From NCBI RefSeq assembly GCF_002355435.1, contig NZ_AP017313.1, positions 4,402,001 through 4,466,000 on the forward strand: DNA of 64,000 nucleotides, in the 5' to 3' direction. Positions 1 through 7,844 of the stretch are shown one piece after another; the stretch's first letter is position 1; each line of letters starts with the position of its first letter. A program made the translations under genes and the position numbers. The notes beneath the pieces were generated by a model. It did no database searches, had not been told where the DNA came from, and was given only the letters and a program-made list of their open reading frames with translations. The DNA comes from Mucilaginibacter gotjawali. Lineage in GTDB: Bacteria > Bacteroidota > Bacteroidia > Sphingobacteriales > Sphingobacteriaceae.

Positions 1-341
1 GTATCTGTCGTTAAGTTTTTCCGCAACACAGCCATCCGCTTTAAAAGTGACCAAAATTTCATCCATGTCTGGTTCAATATTTAATAATATACCCTGGATA
101 GTTGAATTACCTGAATGCTGAACGGTTTTACGACAGACCAACATTCCTTCGCTTTGTTTAAATTCTGCCCAAACCACATCATCCAAAGCCAGTTTTGGCA
201 CATAAAAAGGAAGGTTTTTTAGTTTATAATAGCCGTACTCTTCGTTCACAACTTCCGCCAGCAAGGTTTCGGTGGCATAGTCATCGAGTATATCGCTGAA
301 AAAGTTAAAAAGTATTTTAACTGAACTGCTGTCGGGCATCG
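1..341 (-). CDS. DUF4265 domain protein (3' part outside window)
   Basis: Translating the minus strand from the ATG at 341 gives an open frame that begins MPDSSSVKILFNFFSD and runs off the left edge after about 113 codons. The stretch around residues 35-60 (YGYYKLKNLPFYVPKLALDD) has the pattern of the DUF4265 family, whose members read as 'dG.Y.l.niPfya..ia.gDvv'. The function of the family is unknown. It has no signal peptide and should be cytoplasmic. A hairpin-forming repeat separates it from the deacetylase gene upstream, so it is probably transcribed on its own. The C-terminus is missing. Confidence 0.65.
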
Positions 342-364
342 TTTACTATTCTATTTTTATTTTT

Positions 365-585
365 GTCGGAACTTGAATTTATAGAATTGAAGAATTACCA
401 AAATTTTCAATTAAATATTTGTACCGAGGTGCGATTTGGCTGTGGATGTGAGCAGACGTAAGTGTTAACACACCATTCCATCCCTCTCCTTCTGATAACT
501 GGCTTTAAATTCCACTTTGTTTTATTTTTACTCGCAGATACGTTAATTCTATAAATTCTTTAATTCCATAAATTCGAGTTCAGAC
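365..585. repeat. GAATT-word inverted repeat, copy 1
   Basis: The left end reads GTCGGAACTTGAATTTATAG and the right end is its imperfect reverse complement, ending TTCGAGTTCAGAC. Both arms are built from repeated GAATT words (ATAGAATT, AAGAATT). The element starts 4 nt after the deacetylase stop codon at 589-591 (reading the minus strand). A shorter copy with the same ends lies at 17385-17498. The RNA could fold into a long hairpin, so a terminator or 3'-end processing role is plausible. Confidence 0.7.
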
Positions 586-588
586 AGC

Positions 589-1653
589 TTATTCCGTATT
601 CCCAACCTTTATCCTTCGCTCCATAACTTCCCGCCAGGTGGTTAAAATAAAGCCGTTATCTGTTAAAAATTTCCGCAGGCGCGGGTCGAGCATGGCCAGC
701 AGGTCGCCTTTGCGTTTATTGCCCGTATCGGATATGTATTTAAAATTGGCCGATGGCATGGTGCAATGCATAATCACCATGGTTAAACCAGGGCTCAGCC
801 TGCCGATGCTTTCGATATAATGATCGGTGTACCATTTTTGAATTTCTGCATCTGTTTTATGATCAACATCGGGCATATTCCAGTCGTAGCTGGAATTGTG
901 CAGGTCGTCCAAAACAGGTAAGCCGTTTTTCCACAGGTACTCCCCTATTGTTTTTGCTTTGTCTAAGGCAGCAGGTTCGGCAATTTTCATTCCTTCGGTG
1001 TATTTGCCTTGTTTCTTTAGCTCAGCAATGGTGGCCGCTTTAGCCTCATAGCGGTAAAAAAGGTCATTGCCACCGGGAAACATCACCGGGATCTGTTTTT
1101 CAATCCCCAGCAGCAGATATTTTTGCATATAGGATTCTTTGGCAAAAAGCGTCCCCATGTGCGAATCCAGGTGCGTGGGTTTAAATCCCATGGTTAATGC
1201 CCTGTCGAGCTGTGCACGCATTTCTTTATCCACCTCATCAGCTGACGCGTTAAAGTAAACACCTTCGACAGAAGAATACAAACTACCCTGTTTATCCACC
1301 AAACCCGGCACTGCTGCTTTTCCGGCCAGGGGCCCCCACCTGTAATTATTCCATTCGGATGTTAAGGTTAAATGCAGGCCGGCATCAAATCCGGGGTGTT
1401 CTTTGATATACTTTACAATCTCCGGCACAAACGGGCAGGGCATCATCACGCTGGTTGAAGTGGATACCCCCTCGGAGATGGCTTTTTCAACCCCTTCATC
1501 CGACTCATGCGACATGCCCGCATCATCCACATGCAGGATCAGCACCCTGGCCCCCTTGGGCCAGCCCAATTTTTCGGCATAGGTTTTTGTTTCCTGCGCG
1601 GATACGGCCACTGCGGCAATCAGCAGAAACGATAAAAAACTTAACTTTTTCAT
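589..1653 (-). CDS. YdjC/ChbG-family carbohydrate deacetylase, secreted
   Basis: This is a 354-aa protein if started at the ATG at 1653. The longer frame to 1833 only reads through the upstream repeat. The N-terminus (MKKLSFLSFLLIAAVAVSAQ) is a clean signal peptide. The YdjC signature is present: the Asp pair in HVDDAGMSH (D43, D44), HLTLT near residue 100 and DSHMG near 165 supply the metal ligands expected of this NodB-related fold. Characterised family members remove acetyl groups from chito-oligosaccharides. It is the last gene of an operon after two acetyltransferase-like genes, which suggests work on acetylated amino sugars. The substrate is inferred. Confidence 0.82.
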   Translation of the reverse strand: MKKLSFLSFLLIAAVAVSAQETKTYAEKLGWPKGARVLILHVDDAGMSHESDEGVEKAISEGVSTSTSVMMPCPFVPEIVKYIKEHPGFDAGLHLTLTSEWNNYRWGPLAGKAAVPGLVDKQGSLYSSVEGVYFNASADEVDKEMRAQLDRALTMGFKPTHLDSHMGTLFAKESYMQKYLLLGIEKQIPVMFPGGNDLFYRYEAKAATIAELKKQGKYTEGMKIAEPAALDKAKTIGEYLWKNGLPVLDDLHNSSYDWNMPDVDHKTDAEIQKWYTDHYIESIGRLSPGLTMVIMHCTMPSANFKYISDTGNKRKGDLLAMLDPRLRKFLTDNGFILTTWREVMERRIKVGNTE

Positions 1654-1659
1654 ATAAAT

Positions 1660-1756
1660 AAAATATCCAGCCCCCTCTAAATCTCCCCCGGTTGGGGGAG
1701 ACTTTAAGAAACTGATCATTAAAAAGCCCTCCCTACCGGGGAGGGTTGGGAGGGGC
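1660..1756. repeat. GC-rich palindromic intergenic repeat
   Basis: Two nested hairpins occupy the gap between the deacetylase start and the acetyltransferase stop: CTCCCCCGGTTGGGGGAG near 1682-1701, and CCCTCCCTACCGGGGAGGG near 1728-1746. They extend to the stop codon at 1757. The sequence style (CCCCTC...GAGGGG) resembles the repeats around the DUF559 gene at 9.8-10.7 kb. It probably acts as a partial terminator or mRNA stability element within the operon. Confidence 0.6.
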
Positions 1757-2890
1757 TTACACCCTGATATAAATCTTCCGCTTATCCAATATCTTACCAA
1801 ATAACCAGCACACCAGCATGTAGTAAATAGCAAATAATAGTGAGCCTATAGCGCCGGGCGCTATTACCTGGAACACCTTTACGCTCATGATCTCGTTAAA
1901 ATTCATTTTATTGATATAAAACCAGCCAACTACAAACCCAAAGAAATCGCCAAAAATATAAATAGCCAGCGGGTTTTTACCGAAGGTGGTGAAAAAGGAC
2001 GTCCAGTTTAACGGGTTCCATTTTTGCATTTCAACGATATACACCAACGCAGAAATTAATACGAGGTCGATACCGACGGTTAACAGAACAAAGGAGCTTG
2101 TCCATAATTTTTTGGCAATAGGGAAGCTCATGTTCCAGCAAAGGGCCAGGAAGATAAGCAGGAAGCCGGCCATCAAAAGTTTCGAGATCATTTCAAACGA
2201 CTTCCCTTTTTCCTGGATGAATTTACCTGCATAATAGCCGCAGATAACGTTTACAATGGACGGCAGCGTACTTAAAATACCTTCAGGGTCAAAAGCTACA
2301 CCCTCGCCGTGGTACATATGGTTTTCACCCAGCACCGCTTTATCAATATAGGTACCAACATTGGTGAGCATACCAAAATGATTACCCGGATCGCCGAAGA
2401 TCCGCAGGATCACCCAATAGCCCAGCAATAGTAATATACTGATAACAATGATAACATTCTTCGACTTAATAAAATATACCATCATTGCTGCAAACAGATA
2501 ACAGAGCGCAATGCGTGGTAATACGCCAAGTATCCGCAAATGGTCAATTGATCCTACCGACCACCCCCCGTTTACCTGGTGACGGAGCGAGCCTAAAAAT
2601 TCAAGGCAATAGGCCACTAAAAAAATCAATGCTGATCTTTTTAATATTTTCAGAATAACCGAACTGCTGCTCAGCCCATCAAATTTCTTCATGGCGAAGC
2701 TCATGGCATTCCCCATAGCAAACAGGAAGGATGGGAAAACCAGGTCGGTAGGCGTAAAACCAAACCATTTGGCATGATCCAATGGGGCAAATGAGATATC
2801 GCTGCCCGGATTGTTCACGATGATCATAAAACAAATAGTCATCCCGCGAAACACATCCAGCGATGTAAACCTGTTGTTAATTTGTTCCAT
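1757..2890 (-). CDS. HGSNAT/NagX-like membrane acetyltransferase, copy 2
   Basis: This 377-aa multi-pass membrane protein opens with the family hallmark RFTSLDVFRGMTICFMIIVN and continues with the HAKWFGFTPTDLVFPSFLF segment. Both are typical of the DUF5009/DUF1624 family, which includes human heparan-alpha-glucosaminide N-acetyltransferase and bacterial NagX. About ten hydrophobic segments are visible. Family members move acetyl groups across or at the membrane onto amino sugars. It is a full-length tandem paralogue of the gene at 2905-4038, only 14 bp away, and is co-transcribed with it. Its differences from copy 1 cluster in the loop regions and at the C-terminal third. Confidence 0.8.
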   Translation of the reverse strand: MEQINNRFTSLDVFRGMTICFMIIVNNPGSDISFAPLDHAKWFGFTPTDLVFPSFLFAMGNAMSFAMKKFDGLSSSSVILKILKRSALIFLVAYCLEFLGSLRHQVNGGWSVGSIDHLRILGVLPRIALCYLFAAMMVYFIKSKNVIIVISILLLLGYWVILRIFGDPGNHFGMLTNVGTYIDKAVLGENHMYHGEGVAFDPEGILSTLPSIVNVICGYYAGKFIQEKGKSFEMISKLLMAGFLLIFLALCWNMSFPIAKKLWTSSFVLLTVGIDLVLISALVYIVEMQKWNPLNWTSFFTTFGKNPLAIYIFGDFFGFVVGWFYINKMNFNEIMSVKVFQVIAPGAIGSLLFAIYYMLVCWLFGKILDKRKIYIRV

Positions 2891-2904
2891 ATTTTAACTT
2901 GGTT

Positions 2905-4038
2905 TTAAACCCTGATGTAGATTTTGTTTTTATCCAGTATTTTACCAAATGTCCAGCAAACAAGCATATAGCATATCGCAAATAGCAACGATCCTACGGC
3001 GCCAGGCGCTATCACCTGGAAAAAGACAGCGTTGATCCATTCATAAAAGCTTTTAGGCCCGATATGAATCATATACAGGATCACCACAAAAAGTTCGGAA
3101 AACAAGTATACGGGCAGCGGGTTTTTGCCTACTGTAGTAAAAAACTTCGTCCAGTTTCCCTGGTTCCATAATTTGATTTCTACAATATAAATCAGTGCGG
3201 AGATCAGCACCAGATCGATCCCTACGGTTAATAATACGAATGGGCTTGTCCATAATTTTTTAGCGATCGGGAAAGTCATATTCCAGCAAAGGGCGATAAA
3301 AATAAACAGGAAGCCGTATAACATCAGCTTTGAAATAGTTTCATATCCTTTGCCTTTTTCCTGGATGAACTTACCGGCATAATATCCGCAGATCACATTT
3401 ACGATGGCCGGCAGTGTGCTTAAAATACCTTCGGGATCGAATGCCACACCTTCCCCATGGTACAGGTGAGCATCGCCCAACAAATTTTTATCCAATGTAG
3501 TGCCGAAGTTAGTGAGCATACCATACGGATCACTATGATCGCCAAAAATGAGCAGGATAAACCAGTAACCCAAAAGCATTGCTATGCTGATGACCACAAC
3601 GGCCGTTTTGGATTTAATAAAATAGATGATAAGCGATGCAAAAAGATAACAAAGGGCTATACGCTGCAATACGCCAAAAATACGGGTTGTACTGATCGGC
3701 GCCAGGTGGTAGCCGGTAGCGTCATGCTGCACAAAGGGAAACCAATACATCAGGTAGCCCAGCAAAAAGATGATTGCCGCCCGTTTAAAGATCCTGAAAA
3801 CTACCGCGCCGGTTGCTAAACTATCAAACTTTTTCATCGCAAAACTCATCGCATTGCCTACCGCAAATAAAAAGGATGGAAATACCAGGTCTGTCGGGGT
3901 AAAACCAAACCATTTGGCATGTTCAAGCGGGGCAAACGGGGCAGCACCGCTTCCGGCAGTATTAACAATGATCATAAAAACGATCGTCATTCCGCGAAAA
4001 ACATCCAGCGAAAGAAACCGGTTAGAGGTTTGTTCCAT
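2905..4038 (-). CDS. HGSNAT/NagX-like membrane acetyltransferase, copy 1
   Basis: This is the first gene of the minus-strand operon and encodes 377 aa, the same length as its downstream paralogue. It shares the N-terminal RFLSLDVFRGMTIVFMIIVN motif, the LYHGEGVAFDPEGILSTLPA loop and the C-terminal FGKILDKNKIYIRV. The loop at residues 185-205 is likely lumenal or periplasmic and includes the conserved His of HGEG. The role is inferred from family membership: acetyl transfer to amino sugars at the cytoplasmic membrane. The shared ends and matching lengths show a recent-to-moderately-old tandem duplication rather than independent acquisition. Confidence 0.8.
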   Translation of the reverse strand: MEQTSNRFLSLDVFRGMTIVFMIIVNTAGSGAAPFAPLEHAKWFGFTPTDLVFPSFLFAVGNAMSFAMKKFDSLATGAVVFRIFKRAAIIFLLGYLMYWFPFVQHDATGYHLAPISTTRIFGVLQRIALCYLFASLIIYFIKSKTAVVVISIAMLLGYWFILLIFGDHSDPYGMLTNFGTTLDKNLLGDAHLYHGEGVAFDPEGILSTLPAIVNVICGYYAGKFIQEKGKGYETISKLMLYGFLFIFIALCWNMTFPIAKKLWTSPFVLLTVGIDLVLISALIYIVEIKLWNQGNWTKFFTTVGKNPLPVYLFSELFVVILYMIHIGPKSFYEWINAVFFQVIAPGAVGSLLFAICYMLVCWTFGKILDKNKIYIRV

Positions 4039-4139
4039 AGTTTAAAAATAAGTTTAAAGTTTAATTCAGGAAATATGCGACAAGATATAAATTATTTGAG
4101 TTTTATTATTAAACATCAAAACTTTTTAAAATAATTTAG

Positions 4140-4316
4140 TAAGTCCGAAAGTCGGGAAAGTCCGAAAGACCGAAAGTCAGAAAGATGCATTTAGTATTTT
4201 AATAGCGGTTGGTTTGAAAAGTTTTCACGACATGACTTTCAATTCCAAAACTTTCTTTCGGGTTAAAGAAAAAACTTCTTCCGGACTTCCGGACTTTACT
4301 GACTTTCGGACTAAAA
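4140..4316. repeat. AGTCCGAAAG-word inverted repeat
   Basis: The left arm (4140-4187) strings together AGTCCGAAAG, AGACCGAAAG and AGTCAGAAAG words. The right arm (4276-4316) carries the reverse complement words CTTCCGGACTT and GACTTTCGGACT. About 90 nt separate the arms. The element sits between divergent genes (4038 minus, 4336 plus), so here it cannot be a simple shared terminator. The same words recur at 7652-7690 and 60419-60432. Confidence 0.6.
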
Positions 4317-4335
4317 AAACTATTTTTGACCATCA

Positions 4336-4608
4336 ATGCTTAACATTACCAACCATACCCTCGAAAAGCTGGAGATGTTACTCCGGACAACCGGCTATAA
4401 GGTGAGGTATGAAAAAGGAAATTTTAAAACGGGGGCCTGTTTACTGCTAAACAGCAAAATAGTGGTGGTAAATAAATTTTCGGGGCTGGAGAGTAAAATA
4501 TTGGGATTAATTGAACTGGCGAGGACGCTCGAAATGGACCTTAGCCTGCTGGACGAGAAGCAGGCCGCATTTTTGCACCAGTTAAAACAAACAACACTTG
4601 AATTTTGA
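4336..4608 (+). CDS. conserved small protein of unknown function
   Basis: This is a 90-aa predicted cytoplasmic protein (starts MLNITNHTLEKLEMLLRTTG) with no signal peptide or membrane segment. It looks alpha/beta: an N-terminal helix, a short strand region (SKIVVVNKF) and two C-terminal helices. Its TGA overlaps the TTG start of the MBL hydrolase by 4 bp, which argues for translational coupling and a functional link. I do not recognise a characterised family. Confidence 0.72.
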   Translation: MLNITNHTLEKLEMLLRTTGYKVRYEKGNFKTGACLLLNSKIVVVNKFSGLESKILGLIELARTLEMDLSLLDEKQAAFLHQLKQTTLEF

Positions 4609-5369
4609 GGGTTACATTTTTAGGCACCGGAACTTCGCAGGGTGTACCTGTTATTGCCTGCGGCTGCGAGGTTTGTACCTCTGCTGACCCCCGCGATAAA
4701 CGATTGCGCACCTCTATTCTGATTGAAGGCGAACAAAAAGTAGTCGTAATTGATTCGGGACCTGATTTCAGGTACCAGATGTTGCGGGCCAAAGTGCAGC
4801 GCCTGGATGCCATTGTGTTTACCCATGAGCATAAAGACCACGTAGCCGGCCTGGATGACATCAGGGCCTTTAATTATAAGCAGCGGGGGGCAATTGATGT
4901 TTATGCAGATGCACGGGTACAGGAAGCTTTAAAAAAAGAGTTTCATTATATCTTTCGTGAATTTAAATACCCCGGCATCCCGCAGCTAAATTTGCATACC
5001 CTTTATGGCGACCCTTTTAATATCGGCAAATTAACATTTACCCCTATTGAGGTGATGCACTACAAATTGCCCATATTAGGTTTCAGGATAAAGGATTTTA
5101 CCTATATAACCGATGCCAAAACAATTAGTGAGGCCGAAAAAGAAAAAATAAGAGGATCAAGAATACTGGTGGTAAACGCCCTGCAAAAGGAGGAACATAT
5201 CTCGCATTTTACTTTTGACGAAGCGATAGCGTTTGCACTGGATATCGGGGCGGAGAAAACATACTTAACACATATCAGCCACCGCCTTGGAAAACATGCT
5301 GAAATTTCCGAAACCCTTCCTGCCGGTATTGAGTTAGCTTATGACGGGCTGGAGCTGGATATTGGTTGA
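4605..5369 (+). CDS. MBL-fold metallo-hydrolase, PhnP-like
   Basis: This 254-aa protein begins at a TTG overlapping the preceding stop (TTGA), and the frame has no better upstream start. It carries GTGTSQGVP at the N-terminus, a CGCEVC zinc-ribbon-like cysteine cluster (about residues 19-24) as in PhnP-type proteins, and the metallo-beta-lactamase motif THEHKDHVAGLDD near residue 74. A second metal-site Asp lies in YITDAKT and a His in LTHISHRLG. PhnP relatives hydrolyse cyclic phosphodiesters. The actual substrate here is unknown. It is translationally coupled to the small upstream gene. Confidence 0.85.
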   Translation: MRVTFLGTGTSQGVPVIACGCEVCTSADPRDKRLRTSILIEGEQKVVVIDSGPDFRYQMLRAKVQRLDAIVFTHEHKDHVAGLDDIRAFNYKQRGAIDVYADARVQEALKKEFHYIFREFKYPGIPQLNLHTLYGDPFNIGKLTFTPIEVMHYKLPILGFRIKDFTYITDAKTISEAEKEKIRGSRILVVNALQKEEHISHFTFDEAIAFALDIGAEKTYLTHISHRLGKHAEISETLPAGIELAYDGLELDIG

Positions 5370-5404
5370 AGTCCATGGTCTATGGTCCATGGAACATGGA
5401 CTTG
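5370..5404. repeat. CCATGGTC-word repeat between convergent genes
   Basis: The gap between the convergent stops at 5369 and 5406 is filled by GTCCATGGTCTATGGTCCAT followed by GGAACATGGAC. The words CCATGG, TATGGTCC and ACATGGAC are mutually near-palindromic. Related copies occur at 18232-18254 and 32797-32910. It is a likely bidirectional transcription end. Confidence 0.6.
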
Positions 5405-5405
5405 A

Positions 5406-5906
5406 TCACAGCTTCACATAACTGATCCTGTCGATTGAGCCGCTATAGCTTCCCAAATGCCCTTTGTGGCGTACGTCTATCTTCCCGCGAATGGTAACGC
5501 TTTTATTATTGAGTTGCGTGAATTTGCCATCGTTAATTTCAAAGATGCCCCTATTGGTGCCTTTTAAAACCAGCGGGCAATCCTGGCTAAAATTTACCCA
5601 AAGGGCGTGTTGAGTTGAATGGTCGGCAAAAAGGCTGTCGTTCACCAATGCCGATTCTTCATTGCCTTCTATGTAGGTACCGTCTATTTCAACATACTGG
5701 TGATCGTACAATTGAATACTATCGATCAGCTGCCTGAAACCTACGTGTTTATAGCTTAAGTCGTCGTTACAATTGCTCTGGTAAATTTTTTTTTCGTGCT
5801 TGCAGGATTGAAAAAAAAGGGGTGCTAAAAAAAAGGGGGCTATTATCGCTTTAACAAAAAAAGCAACCATACGTTTTGGATGAGTAAATGCCACAGCGCG
5901 GATCAT
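5406..5906 (-). CDS. lipoprotein of unknown function
   Basis: This protein has up to 166 aa. The start could be the ATG at 5906 or the Met 13 codons in, which directly precedes a hydrophobic stretch (FFVKAIIAPFFLAPLFF). A lipobox-like QSC follows at about residue 35, so the mature protein should be a membrane-anchored lipoprotein. The C-terminal two thirds look like a small beta-rich domain (VEIDGTYIEG, VTIRGKIDVRHKGHLG) reminiscent of OB-like folds. No specific family is recognised. Confidence 0.65.
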   Translation of the reverse strand: MIRAVAFTHPKRMVAFFVKAIIAPFFLAPLFFQSCKHEKKIYQSNCNDDLSYKHVGFRQLIDSIQLYDHQYVEIDGTYIEGNEESALVNDSLFADHSTQHALWVNFSQDCPLVLKGTNRGIFEINDGKFTQLNNKSVTIRGKIDVRHKGHLGSYSGSIDRISYVKL

Positions 5907-6068
5907 ACGTTTAAGCTAAATATCTAAAAATGGCTATTACTCCTATGCCCCTTTAGGAAAATTATGCGTTAGACCATTTGTCTATCAGTAAGTTTAATGT
6001 GTAAATTAAAAAAAATACGGCGATTTCCAATTTAAATAGAAACTTTACATTTCAAAACCCCAAAACCA

Positions 6069-7649
6069 ATGACGAAGACAAGGATAATTACATTGTTCTT
6101 ATTGCTTTTTGCTGCCGCCATAAATGCCCAGCAAAAAGTGATCCCGCTTTATAACGGTGCCGATCCGGGTTCCGAAAACTGGACCTATAACGAAAAAGTG
6201 AAAGAATATAACCAGCCAACTTTTCATGGTTCGGTTGTTTATGATGTTTCCCGCCCTACCCTAACCGTTTACCCGGCTGATCCCGCTATTAATACCGGCA
6301 CCGCGATGATTGTTTGCCCGGGCGGTGGTTTTTATATTTTATCCATGACGAGTGAGGGTACCGAAGTGGCCCATTGGCTGAATCAAAAAGGCATTACGGT
6401 TTTCGTATTAAAGTATAGGCTGGCCGAAAGCCTTACAAATGACCCCGCAACTGAGCTTTTTACCAATCTGCAGAAAAAAGATTTTAACGAAAAGATAAAA
6501 TCCATCGTACCGTTAAGTATTGCCGATGGGAAAGAAGCAATCAGGTATGTACGTGAACATGCGGCCGAATATGGTATCTCGCCTTCGCGCATCGGCATCA
6601 TCGGGTTCTCGGCTGGTGGTACGGTTGCGGCGGCATCGGCCTTTAAATACACCGCCGAAAACCGGCCCGATTTTGTAGCGCCGATATATGGATTTCTGCC
6701 GCATGAACTGCAAACTGACCTCGCCAAAGATGAACCGCCGATGTATATCGCCGCAGCTTCGGACGATCAATTGGGGCTGGCCCCGCATAGCGTTGAGCTT
6801 TATTCAAAATGGCTGGCTGCCAAATTCCCTGTTGAAATGCACATGTACGTAAAAGGCGGACATGGATTTGGGATGAATAAACAAAACATCCCTACAGATA
6901 CCTGGATTGACCGCTTTGGTGACTGGCTGGGCGAACTGGGTCTTTTGAAACCTATCGACCCAAAAGTGCAGGTACACCTGGACGAGGAAGAAAAAAACAG
7001 GAAAGTTAATGCCGAACGGCCCGCCAAAGACTGGGCATTCATCAAAAAATACGAGGAAGAAAATAGTAAAGTACCTGCACCAGCTGAAGGCGAAAATCGT
7101 GTTGTTTTTATGGGCAACTCCATCACCGAAGGCTGGAACAGCTGGGGCGACCCGGCTTTCTTTACGGGAAAGCCTTATTATGACCGGGGTATCAGCGGGC
7201 AAACAAGCGGGCAAATGCTGGTGCGCTTCCGCGAGGATGTGATCAACCTAAAACCAAAGGTGGTGCTGATAATGGCCGGGATAAATGATATCGCCGAAAA
7301 CAACGGCCCCTCAAAACTGGAGGATGTTTTTGGCAATATCGTATCTATGGCTGTGCTCGCCAAATCGGCCCATATAAAAGTAGTGTTATGCTCTGTTATG
7401 CCTGCTTTCCGTTTCCCCTGGCGGCCGGCTATCGACCCTGTCCCCGGTATAGCCAAACTGAATACCATGATAAAAGACTATTGCGATCAAAACCATATGG
7501 TTTATTGTGATTATTTTACCGCTATGGCGGATGACCGCAGGGGTTTACCTGCAGCCTTGTCCGGCGATGGCGTCCACCCCAACCTTGCAGGTTATAAAAT
7601 GATGGAGCCTATTGCTGAGAAGGCGATTGCGCAGGCGTTGGGGAGGTAG
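6069..7649 (+). CDS. secreted fusion of alpha/beta-hydrolase and SGNH esterase
   Basis: This 526-aa protein has a signal peptide ending near residue 20 (INAQQ). Residues 30-290 are an alpha/beta-hydrolase of the acetyl-xylan/feruloyl-esterase-like type: oxyanion region VCPGGGFY, nucleophile S181 in GFSAGG, an Asp in AASDDQ and the His of GGHGFG. Residues 340-526 are an SGNH/GDSL domain with S351 in GNSITEGW, GINDIAEN and the terminal DGVHPN supplying Asp and His. Two esterase active sites in one periplasmic protein suggest removal of two kinds of acyl group from plant polysaccharide. That substrate is inferred. Confidence 0.85.
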   Translation: MTKTRIITLFLLLFAAAINAQQKVIPLYNGADPGSENWTYNEKVKEYNQPTFHGSVVYDVSRPTLTVYPADPAINTGTAMIVCPGGGFYILSMTSEGTEVAHWLNQKGITVFVLKYRLAESLTNDPATELFTNLQKKDFNEKIKSIVPLSIADGKEAIRYVREHAAEYGISPSRIGIIGFSAGGTVAAASAFKYTAENRPDFVAPIYGFLPHELQTDLAKDEPPMYIAAASDDQLGLAPHSVELYSKWLAAKFPVEMHMYVKGGHGFGMNKQNIPTDTWIDRFGDWLGELGLLKPIDPKVQVHLDEEEKNRKVNAERPAKDWAFIKKYEEENSKVPAPAEGENRVVFMGNSITEGWNSWGDPAFFTGKPYYDRGISGQTSGQMLVRFREDVINLKPKVVLIMAGINDIAENNGPSKLEDVFGNIVSMAVLAKSAHIKVVLCSVMPAFRFPWRPAIDPVPGIAKLNTMIKDYCDQNHMVYCDYFTAMADDRRGLPAALSGDGVHPNLAGYKMMEPIAEKAIAQALGR

Positions 7650-7651
7650 AG

Positions 7652-7836
7652 GTTAGTCCGAAAGTCAGTAAAGTCCGTAAGTCCGAAAGAAGCTGCAGTT
7701 GACGTTTCGGCAAAAAGGGCCTGAGCCATATAGAAAAAAGCAAATGCAATACCACGCGTCGGTGTCATGGTGAGGCACTCGAACCATGCGGGCAAAGGCC
7801 TTTACGCGCGCACTTCGAGAGCCTCAGTGTGACACC
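7652..7836. repeat. intergenic repeats between convergent genes (two types)
   Basis: The first part (7652-7690) repeats the word AGTCCGAAAG/AGTCAGTAAAG found also at 4.1 kb. The second (7761-7836) is an inverted repeat: a 23-nt left arm starting GGTGTCATGGTGAGGC and a right arm ending GCCTCAGTGTGACACC, with 4 mismatches and a 30-nt loop. Similar GTCA..TGAG.C..TCGAA repeats are widespread in Bacteroidota genomes. The position between stops at 7649 and 7845 fits a bidirectional terminator. Confidence 0.65.
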
Positions 7837-7844
7837 CTTCTTTA

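Noticed and set aside
1654..1833. 60-codon N-terminal extension of the YdjC-type deacetylase
   Set aside because: It reads through a hairpin repeat and into the neighbouring gene; the signal peptide begins at the Met at 1653.
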